NCBI GenBank assembly: GCA_050291725.1
Contig: JBNKKH010000015.1
Span: 1 to 30,163, forward strand
DNA from: JAAGZL01 sp050291725
GTDB taxonomy: Bacteria > Pseudomonadota > Gammaproteobacteria > Chromatiales > Chromatiaceae
DNA: 30,163 bases
Direction: 5' to 3'
A program made the position numbers and the translations under genes. Of this stretch, positions 24,120 to 30,163 are shown piece by piece (position 1 is the stretch's first letter; the number at the start of each line of letters is the position of its first letter). The notes beneath the pieces were generated by a model that was not told where the DNA came from, ran no database searches, and saw nothing but the letters and a program-made list of their open reading frames with translations.

Positions 24120-24163
24120 GTGCTGATCCTAAAAAAGGCCAACAGCTTTTCCGTTCACTCAGT

Positions 24164-24169
24164 TATAAT
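24164..24169 (+). promoter_or_regulatory. -10 element of a glmU-glmS promoter
   Basis: TATAAT, a perfect -10 hexamer, lies 32 bp upstream of the glmU ATG and after the atp terminator. The -35 region is weak. The position suits a promoter serving glmU and glmS independently of the atp operon. Confidence 0.55.
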
Positions 24170-24200
24170 GCCCAACAATTGATAAGATATTGGAGATTCT

Positions 24201-25571
24201 ATGAAACTGGGCGTTGTTATTCTTGCCGCAGGACAGGGGACCAGAATGCGCTCCCGCCTGCCCAAAGTTTTGCACGATTTGGCTGGTCGGCCACTGCTTG
24301 ATCACGCCATCCAGGCGGCTAAACGTTTATCACCGGAGCAGATTGTGGTGGTCTACGGTCACGGGGGCGAGCAGGTAAAAGGAGCATTCAGCGACCAGGA
24401 TTTGACCTGGGTAGAGCAGAAAGAGCAACTCGGCACCGGACACGCGCTGTCCCAGGCGCTACCAGCGCTAAAACAGGTAGACCAGATTATGGTGCTGTAT
24501 GGCGATGTCCCACTCCTGCGCGACAAAACCCTCTCCTCCCTAATAACTGCAAGCATGTATTCTGATTTGGCTGTTCTTACGGCTGCATTTGATGATCCTA
24601 CTGGTTATGGTCGGGTGGTGCGTGATCAGAACGGAAAGATCCAGCGAATTGTAGAACATAAAGATGCCAGTGCAGATGAGCTGGAAATTACTGAGATCAA
24701 CACCGGTATTTTGGTGGCCAAAAGTGACTCAATGGAGAAGTGGCTGGGGCAGGTAGATAATAAAAATGCTCAAGGTGAGTTCTACCTGACTGATGTAATT
24801 GGCCTTGCAGTTGCGGATGGTGTCTGTGTGCAGACATCACAGCCAAAAGAGCTAGACGAAGTGGCAGGGGTAAATGATCGCGCGCAACTAGCCTATCTAG
24901 AAAGCAAGTTTCAACAGTGGCAATCTGAGAAGCTGATGCAAAATGGATTAGGTCTGCGTGATCCGTCCCGGTTTGATCTGCGTGGCACATTGGAGTTTGG
25001 TCAAGATGTGAACATAGATATAAACGCACTGCTTGAGGGGGATGTTGAATTGGGTTCTGATGTCTCCATCGGCGCTAACACAGTGATACGCAATTGCCGG
25101 ATTGGCGACGGAGTAATTATTAAAGAGAACTGTGTGCTCGAGGATGCGGTTATAGGCAACAACTGCACCATAGGTCCTTTTGCCAGGATTCGACCTAAAA
25201 CCGAATTGGCTGACGACGCTCATATTGGTAACTTTGTTGAGATCAAAAAATCTCAAGTTGGTTCTGGTAGCAAGGTTAATCACCTTACCTACATAGGCGA
25301 CTGTACTATAGGCCGATCAGTAAATGTGGGTGCTGGCACCATTACCTGTAATTATGATGGGGTTAATAAACACCAAACAGAGATTGGGGATAGAGCCTTC
25401 ATCGGTTCTAACAGTTCCCTGGTTGCACCGGTAGTGATTGGGCCAGGAGCTACTATCGGTGCTGGATCAACCATAACTAGCAAAGCGCCGGAAGAGACAT
25501 TGACTCTGACCCGGGCCAAACAGCTGTCTTTGAAGAGTTGGAAACGGCCAACCAAGAAGCCGAAGGAGTAA
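24201..25571 (+). CDS. glmU: Bifunctional GlmU (GlcN-1-P acetyltransferase / GlcNAc-1-P uridylyltransferase)
   Basis: Makes UDP-GlcNAc for peptidoglycan and LPS in two steps. The 456-residue length matches E. coli. The N-terminal uridylyltransferase domain carries LAAGQGTRMRS (residues 8-18) with Lys22 and the VLYGDVPLL motif. The C-terminal half from about 250 is a left-handed beta-helix of hexapeptide repeats (IGDGVIIKENCVLEDAVIGN), holding the acetyltransferase site with RPKTELADDAHIGNFVEIKK. Its last codons contain the SD (AAGGAG) for glmS, which begins 4 bp after the stop. Confidence 0.98.
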   Translation: MKLGVVILAAGQGTRMRSRLPKVLHDLAGRPLLDHAIQAAKRLSPEQIVVVYGHGGEQVKGAFSDQDLTWVEQKEQLGTGHALSQALPALKQVDQIMVLYGDVPLLRDKTLSSLITASMYSDLAVLTAAFDDPTGYGRVVRDQNGKIQRIVEHKDASADELEITEINTGILVAKSDSMEKWLGQVDNKNAQGEFYLTDVIGLAVADGVCVQTSQPKELDEVAGVNDRAQLAYLESKFQQWQSEKLMQNGLGLRDPSRFDLRGTLEFGQDVNIDINALLEGDVELGSDVSIGANTVIRNCRIGDGVIIKENCVLEDAVIGNNCTIGPFARIRPKTELADDAHIGNFVEIKKSQVGSGSKVNHLTYIGDCTIGRSVNVGAGTITCNYDGVNKHQTEIGDRAFIGSNSSLVAPVVIGPGATIGAGSTITSKAPEETLTLTRAKQLSLKSWKRPTKKPKE

Positions 25572-25575
25572 CAAT

Positions 25576-27402
25576 ATGTGCGGTATTGTAGGGGCCATCT
25601 CAGATAATCAGGCAGCACCGATCTTGCTGGACGGGCTTAAGCGCCTTGAGTATCGGGGTTATGACTCGGCGGGAATTGCTATTCATAACAGCAACGGCGA
25701 TCTGCAGCGCATTAGGTCTGTAGGCAAGGTTGCGCAATTAGATGAATTAATAAGTCGCTCTTCCATTGAGGGGGTAATGGGAATTGCCCATACCCGTTGG
25801 GCTACCCACGGCATGCCGGCGGAGCGTAATGCTCACCCACATATGAGCGGGGAGAGGGTTGCGGTGGTACATAACGGCATTATTGAAAATCATGCCGAAC
25901 TTAGGGCAGATTTAGAGGAGAAAGGCTTTGTTTTCACCTCAGATACAGATACAGAGGTAATTGCCCATCTTCTAGCCAGTTTACTGGATCAAGGCCTGGA
26001 TCTGCTCGATGCTGTACGGCAAACAGCAAAACAGCTGGTGGGGGCATACGCCCTAGCAGTGATGAGTCCAGATGACAGTCAGCGGCTAGTTGTAGCCAGG
26101 GCGGGAAGCCCATTGGTTGTTGGCGTTTCTGATCAAGGCAACTACGTTGCCTCCGATGTGTTTGCCCTGCTGCCGGTGACGAGACAGTTTATATTTCTAG
26201 ATGAGGGGGATTTGGCAGAGGTTCGCCAAGATGGGGTAACTATCTATGATGCGAATGAAAACCAGGTTGTAAGAGAGATAAAAGAGTCTGGCGTTACCTC
26301 TTCTGAAGCAGACAAAGGCCCATATAAACACTATATGCTCAAAGAGATTTTTGAGCAGCCGGCGGTAATTGCCGAGACTCTGGAAGGCCGCATCCACCAA
26401 GGGCGTCTGCTGGAAGAGAGCTTTGGGCATGAGGCCAAGGTTCTATTGGACAGGGTAAAATCTATACAGATTATCGCCTGCGGCACCAGTTATCATGCTG
26501 GTTCAGTTGCTCGCTACTGGTTTGAGGAGATCGGTATTCCCTGCCAAGTAGAAGTCGCCAGTGAGTTTCGCTATCGTAAAACTGTAGTGCCTGAAGACAC
26601 TCTGTTTCTAACCATATCCCAATCAGGAGAGACAGCTGATACCTTGGCGGCACTGCGCGCTTCTAAGCAGGAGAGCTATCTGGGAAGCCTCTGTATCTGT
26701 AATGTTCCTGAGAGCTCCTTGGTCCGAGAGTCTGATGTAACCCTCATGACCCGCGCTGGCCCGGAAATCGGGGTGGCATCTACCAAGGCGTTTACTACCC
26801 AACTGGTTGCCTTGCGTTTACTGGTTCTAGCCTTGGCTCGGCGCAGGGGGATGACGCCGGAGCAGGAGAAAGAGCTGGTTGATGAATTACATGCTCTGCC
26901 ACGCCAGGTCGAGGTGGTTTTACAGCTGAGTGACGACATCAAACAGATGGCGGAGTCATTTGCTGACAAACAGAACGCTCTTTTTCTGGGTAGAGGCACT
27001 TTTTATCCGGTTGCACTGGAGGGAGCGCTGAAACTGAAAGAGATATCCTATATCCATGCCGAGGCCTATCCGGCGGGCGAATTGAAGCACGGCCCCTTGG
27101 CGCTGGTGGATGCCACTATGCCAGTAGTTTGTGCCCTGCCAGATGATCCTTTACTGGAAAAAGTTCTCTCCAATCTGCAGGAGGTGCGGGCTAGAGGTGG
27201 TGAGCTGTTCCTTTTCAGTGACCATAAGATTGATTTAAAACTGGATAATTATCAGAATCTTACGTTGTCTGATATCTGCCCTACCACAGCGCCTATCGTC
27301 TATAGTATCCCGCTACAATTGCTGGCTTACCATGTGGCGGTGCTGAAAGGTACAGACGTGGATCAGCCACGCAATTTGGCAAAATCGGTCACGGTCGAGT
27401 AG
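25576..27402 (+). CDS. glmS: Glutamine-fructose-6-phosphate aminotransferase (isomerising)
   Basis: Forms glucosamine-6-phosphate from fructose-6-phosphate and glutamine, the entry into amino-sugar synthesis. 608 residues, the normal size. Cys2 after the initiator Met is the glutaminase nucleophile (MCGIVGAISDNQAAP). The HTRWATHG and NGIIENH segments complete that domain. Two SIS sugar-isomerase domains follow (IIACGTSYHAGSVARYW, TISQSGETADT, and SYIHAEAYPAGELKHGPLAL), ending DQPRNLAKSVTVE. No glmS ribozyme would be expected in this lineage and none fits the 4-bp gap. Confidence 0.98.
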   Translation: MCGIVGAISDNQAAPILLDGLKRLEYRGYDSAGIAIHNSNGDLQRIRSVGKVAQLDELISRSSIEGVMGIAHTRWATHGMPAERNAHPHMSGERVAVVHNGIIENHAELRADLEEKGFVFTSDTDTEVIAHLLASLLDQGLDLLDAVRQTAKQLVGAYALAVMSPDDSQRLVVARAGSPLVVGVSDQGNYVASDVFALLPVTRQFIFLDEGDLAEVRQDGVTIYDANENQVVREIKESGVTSSEADKGPYKHYMLKEIFEQPAVIAETLEGRIHQGRLLEESFGHEAKVLLDRVKSIQIIACGTSYHAGSVARYWFEEIGIPCQVEVASEFRYRKTVVPEDTLFLTISQSGETADTLAALRASKQESYLGSLCICNVPESSLVRESDVTLMTRAGPEIGVASTKAFTTQLVALRLLVLALARRRGMTPEQEKELVDELHALPRQVEVVLQLSDDIKQMAESFADKQNALFLGRGTFYPVALEGALKLKEISYIHAEAYPAGELKHGPLALVDATMPVVCALPDDPLLEKVLSNLQEVRARGGELFLFSDHKIDLKLDNYQNLTLSDICPTTAPIVYSIPLQLLAYHVAVLKGTDVDQPRNLAKSVTVE

Positions 27403-27493
27403 TTAGTCAAATCTTTTGCTGGGGTTTCCTGATAATTGTCACGGTATTATAGAGTGTTCGGAACAGAGTATTCAGTGCGATCTATTAACCCCG

Positions 27494-27521
27494 CTAATTA
27501 AGTACAAAGGATTACTAATTA
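27494..27521. repeat. Direct repeat CTAATTA spaced 21 bp, upstream of aprM
   Basis: CTAATTA occurs at 27494-27500 and again at 27515-27521, two helical turns apart, about 80-110 bp before the aprM ATG. The second copy extends to the palindrome CTAATTAG. It could be an activator or repressor site, but AT-rich 7-mers recur easily. Confidence 0.3.
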
Positions 27522-27602
27522 GAGCATGGACCGCCATATGTTTATCATTGCGTGTGTTTTTCACTAAATAAAATATCCACTATCCCCGGGAGAGAGGAGA
27601 CA

Positions 27603-28436
27603 ATGATCACAACCAATCCATTCAGCGAGCTATTCGCACCAGCAATCATGCAGGGTTATATCATTCTGATGATTCTTGCTGTTATCGGTGGCACCATAAT
27701 CGATACCCTTCATAAGAAGAGTGCTCAGTACTTTTTCGAGAATGCGAAGAAAGCCGAAAAGAACGCCAGACGCTCTGTTAGCAGTGGCACTAAAATCGGA
27801 CTTATGATTTCGACCCTGTTGGGCGAGATTATGTCTTCATCAGAATTCAATAACGTAAGTCGCAGGATTTCTCATCTTCTCCTGATGTACGGCTTCGTCT
27901 CATTCATGATTTCCACCATTATGCAGGTGTTCGTTTACCCAACTACTGCTGACGCTGGTATCTGGCCAATTCTGTGGCACATCGGTGCTACCATGGTAAT
28001 GGTTGGCGGCTACTGGTTCTGGTTCTCCATCCGTGTGGATGTGAACTCTGAAGGCAAGAGCCTGTTTCCTCTGAGCAAGGCTGACATCTTTATTGTGTCT
28101 CTGCTGCTTACCACCACCTTCGCCCTGCTGTGGTCACTTTCAGGTGCTAGTTTGTCAGGTTTGAGTCTGCTGTTCTTTGTCGTTTACCTGGCTGCTATGA
28201 CCGTTCTGTTCACAACTGTGCTGTGGTCTAAGTTTGCTCACATGTTCTTCAAGCCTGCTGCTGCTTACCAGAAGAAGGTCACTAAGGCTGATGGTTCACA
28301 AGAGAATCTGCCTGATCTAGGTGATCTGACCGACCCTGAGCTGCAAGCTAAGTTTCCGGATATCCCAGAGTACATGGGTAAAAACCCACCAAACATGGGT
28401 CTTGGCATTAAGCGCGAAGCGCCAAACCACTACTAA
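27603..28436 (+). CDS. aprM: AprM, membrane partner of APS reductase
   Basis: Integral membrane protein encoded before aprBA in many sulfur oxidisers, thought to anchor AprBA and pass electrons to or from the quinone pool. I use the ATG at 27603, preceded by GAGAGGAGA; an upstream in-frame GTG (27552) would add 17 unlikely residues. The 277-residue protein has about five membrane helices (near 17-34, 90-111, 121-143, 162-179, 186-208) and a soluble C-terminal tail of about 60 residues. His91, His126 and His213 lie in or at the edges of helices and could ligate heme, as in the related QmoC/NarI type; this is inference. The gene identity rests mainly on position and membrane pattern. Confidence 0.85.
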   Translation: MITTNPFSELFAPAIMQGYIILMILAVIGGTIIDTLHKKSAQYFFENAKKAEKNARRSVSSGTKIGLMISTLLGEIMSSSEFNNVSRRISHLLLMYGFVSFMISTIMQVFVYPTTADAGIWPILWHIGATMVMVGGYWFWFSIRVDVNSEGKSLFPLSKADIFIVSLLLTTTFALLWSLSGASLSGLSLLFFVVYLAAMTVLFTTVLWSKFAHMFFKPAAAYQKKVTKADGSQENLPDLGDLTDPELQAKFPDIPEYMGKNPPNMGLGIKREAPNHY

Positions 28437-28472
28437 TATCCGTTCAACGAACTATTAAGAGAGAGAATTAAT

Positions 28473-28955
28473 ATGCCTACATTTGTATATATGACTCGTT
28501 GTGACGGTTGTGGACACTGTGTTGATATCTGCCCGTCCGACATCATGCACATCGATACCACCTATCGTCGTGCGTATAATATTGAGCCTAACATGTGCTG
28601 GGAGTGCTACTCCTGTGTTAAGGCTTGCCCACACAACGCTGTTGACGTTCGCGGTTATGCTGACTTCGCCCCACTGGGTCACTCAGTACGTGCTATCCGT
28701 GATGAAGAGAAGGGTGTTATCGCCTGGCGTATCAAATCGCGTAACGGCGAAACCGATCTGAATCTGTTGGCACCAATCACCACCAAGCCTTGGGGTAAAC
28801 ACATTCCTAAGCTTGCCGGTGAGTCTGCTCCTACTCAGGAACATCGTGACAGCCAACTGCTGTACAACGAACCTAAATACATTCGTCTCGACGATGGTGA
28901 TATTCATACCCTCGAGTCCAATGGTCTGGAAATGAAAGCAGGGGTGTACTACTAA
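28473..28955 (+). CDS. aprB: Adenylylsulfate reductase subunit beta (iron-sulfur)
   Basis: Electron-transfer subunit of dissimilatory APS reductase. 160 residues, usual for AprB. Two ferredoxin-type CxxCxxCxxxCP motifs, at Cys10/13/16/20 and Cys42/45/48/52, bind two [4Fe-4S] clusters. Trp43 in NMCWECYSC matches the conserved tryptophan placed between cofactors in the known structure. The long C-terminal tail (residues 100-160) wraps AprA in the family. In this genome context it should run in the oxidative direction, sulfite plus AMP to APS. Its stop overlaps the aprA start (TAATG). Confidence 0.97.
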   Translation: MPTFVYMTRCDGCGHCVDICPSDIMHIDTTYRRAYNIEPNMCWECYSCVKACPHNAVDVRGYADFAPLGHSVRAIRDEEKGVIAWRIKSRNGETDLNLLAPITTKPWGKHIPKLAGESAPTQEHRDSQLLYNEPKYIRLDDGDIHTLESNGLEMKAGVYY

Positions 28956-30163
28956 TGGCTTACAAAACTATCGTAGAAGATAATATTGATATTCTGGTTG
29001 CGGGTGCTGGCCTTGGCGGCACCGGTGCTGCTTTCGAAGCACGCTACTGGGGTAAAGACAAGAAGATCATTATCGCTGAAAAAGCTAACATTGACCGTTC
29101 CGGTGCTGTTGCTCAGGGCCTGTATGCGATCAACTGCTACATGGGTACCCGTTTCGGCGAGAATAATCCTGAAGATCACGTGCGCTACGCCCGTATCGAC
29201 CTGATGGGTATGGTACGTGAAGATCTGGCCTTCGACATGGCTCGTCACGTTGACTCAGCTGTACACCAGTTTGAGGAGTGGGGTATGCCGATCATGCGCA
29301 ACCCTAAGACCGGCGCGTATCTGCGTGAAGGTCGTTGGCAGATCATGATCCATGGTGAATCCTACAAGCCTCTGGTGGCTGAAGCTGCCAAGAAGTCTGC
29401 TGATAAGGTTTACAACCGTATTTGCGTAACCCACCTGCTGATGGACGACTCTAAAGAGAACCGCGTAGCTGGTGCTGTTGGTTTCAACGTACGTACCGGT
29501 AACTACCACGTATTCAAGTCCAAGACTGTTATCGTTGGTGCCGGTGGTGCTTCCAATATCTACAAGCCACGTTCTGTTGGTGAGGGTGCTGGTCGTGTTT
29601 GGTACGCTCCTTGGTCTTCTGGTTCTGCATATGGTCTGTTGATCGGTGCTGGCGCCAAAATGACCCAGATGGAGAACAAGATCGTTCTGGCCCGTTTCAA
29701 AGACGGCTACGGTCCTGTAGGCGCATACTTCCTGCATCTGAAGACCTACACTCAGAACTGTAACGGTGAAGAGTACGAATCCAAGTGGTTCCCAGACCTA
29801 CAGAAGATGGTTGGTAAGGAGTATTTGGATCCTGAGCTGTCACACGCAACTCACCGTCCAATCCCAACCTGCCTGCGTAACCACGCACTGATCAATGAGG
29901 TTAATGCTGGTCGTGGTCCTATTCACATGGTTACCATGGAAGCCTTCCAGGATCCGCATTTGGAAGAGATCGGCTGGCATAACTTCTTGGGTATGACCGT
30001 TGGTCAGGCCGTATTGTGGGCTGCTACTGACGTTAACCCTAAGTATGAAAACCCAGAGCTTACCACCTCTGAGCCTTATGTAATGGGTTCTCACGCTACC
30101 GGTTCTGGTGCCTGGTGTTCAGGTCCTGAAGATCTGTCTCCACCAGAGTACTTCTGGGGCTAC
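28955..30163 (+). CDS. aprA: Adenylylsulfate reductase subunit alpha (3' end beyond window)
   Basis: Flavoprotein catalytic subunit of APS reductase; in sulfur oxidisers it converts sulfite and AMP to APS, with electrons leaving through AprB. Only the first 403 codons are present, of an expected 620-630 or so. The FAD-binding motif GAGLGG is at residues 17-22, followed by ARYWGKDKKIIIAEKANIDR. The fumarate-reductase-like fold shows SGAVAQGLYAINCYMG, GAGGASNIYKPRS and GVGRVWYAPW-type segments. The strongly conserved MENKIVLARFKDGYGPVGAY and TSEPYVMGSHATGSGAWCSG regions used in aprA surveys are also present. The ATG overlaps the aprB stop by 1 nt. No interruption in the readable part. Confidence 0.97.
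   Translation, partial: MAYKTIVEDNIDILVAGAGLGGTGAAFEARYWGKDKKIIIAEKANIDRSGAVAQGLYAINCYMGTRFGENNPEDHVRYARIDLMGMVREDLAFDMARHVDSAVHQFEEWGMPIMRNPKTGAYLREGRWQIMIHGESYKPLVAEAAKKSADKVYNRICVTHLLMDDSKENRVAGAVGFNVRTGNYHVFKSKTVIVGAGGASNIYKPRSVGEGAGRVWYAPWSSGSAYGLLIGAGAKMTQMENKIVLARFKDGYGPVGAYFLHLKTYTQNCNGEEYESKWFPDLQKMVGKEYLDPELSHATHRPIPTCLRNHALINEVNAGRGPIHMVTMEAFQDPHLEEIGWHNFLGMTVGQAVLWAATDVNPKYENPELTTSEPYVMGSHATGSGAWCSGPEDLSPPEYFWGY

Noticed and set aside
25572..25575. glmS ribozyme upstream of glmS
   Set aside because: Only 4 bp separate glmU and glmS, and this ribozyme is characteristic of Gram-positive bacteria.
1..30163. Mobile elements, CRISPR arrays, tRNA or rRNA genes
   Set aside because: No transposase or integrase frames, spaced identical repeats, or tRNA-like cloverleaf sequences were seen; every gap is under 300 bases.

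Overview
The window is a chromosomal origin region from a sulfur-oxidising gammaproteobacterium. Three things point there. The gene order gyrB-recF-dnaN-dnaA / rpmH-rnpA-yidC-mnmE / mnmG-rsmG / parA-parB / atpIBEFHAGDC-glmU-glmS is the conserved gammaproteobacterial origin neighbourhood. The window ends in aprM-aprB-aprA, the dissimilatory APS reductase cluster of sulfur-oxidising bacteria. One protein carries a VPLPA-type C-terminal sorting tail, typical of exosortase-bearing environmental proteobacteria. Base composition looks moderate (around 50% GC by eye). A free-living or symbiotic thiotroph (Sedimenticola, Thiodiazotropha or Solemya-symbiont type) is a reasonable guess, but species cannot be settled from the sequence alone.

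Layout. Bases 1-6204, minus strand: gyrB (C-terminal end cut by the window edge), recF, dnaN and dnaA. The dnaN-dnaA gap is AT-rich with two perfect DnaA boxes, one at each side of its right half; two more perfect boxes lie in the gyrB-recF and dnaA-rpmH gaps. Two perfect 16-bp parS sites lie inside recF. Bases 6484-10118, plus strand: rpmH, rnpA, yidC, mnmE (no yidD between rnpA and yidC). Bases 10318-10965: a secreted laminin-B-like protein with a VPLPA-CTERM tail, ending in a terminator. Bases 11181-13693: mnmG and rsmG, overlapping by 4 nt. Bases 13869-14997: an OmpA-family lipid/peptidoglycan-type protein with two calcium-binding-type repeats, a strong terminator, then a small eight-cysteine protein of unknown function. 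Bases 15167-16882: parA and parB. Bases 17039-24043: a complete nine-gene F1Fo ATP synthase operon with a good sigma70 promoter and a strong terminator. Bases 24201-27402: glmU and glmS. Bases 27603-30163: aprM, aprB and the first 403 codons of aprA.

The genes form a replication/segregation block (DnaA, clamp, RecF, gyrase, ParA/ParB and the parS sites they act on), a translation/tRNA-modification/membrane-insertion block, and an energy block in which APS reductase (electrons from sulfite oxidation) sits close to ATP synthase and the first steps of UDP-GlcNAc synthesis. No tRNA, rRNA, insertion sequence, prophage or CRISPR array was seen. No gene-free stretch exceeds 300 bases. Nothing here is convincingly a new system; the least conventional parts are the inserted secreted protein at 10318, the OmpA/eight-cysteine pair before parA, the in-gene parS pair, and the uncertain atpI start codon.
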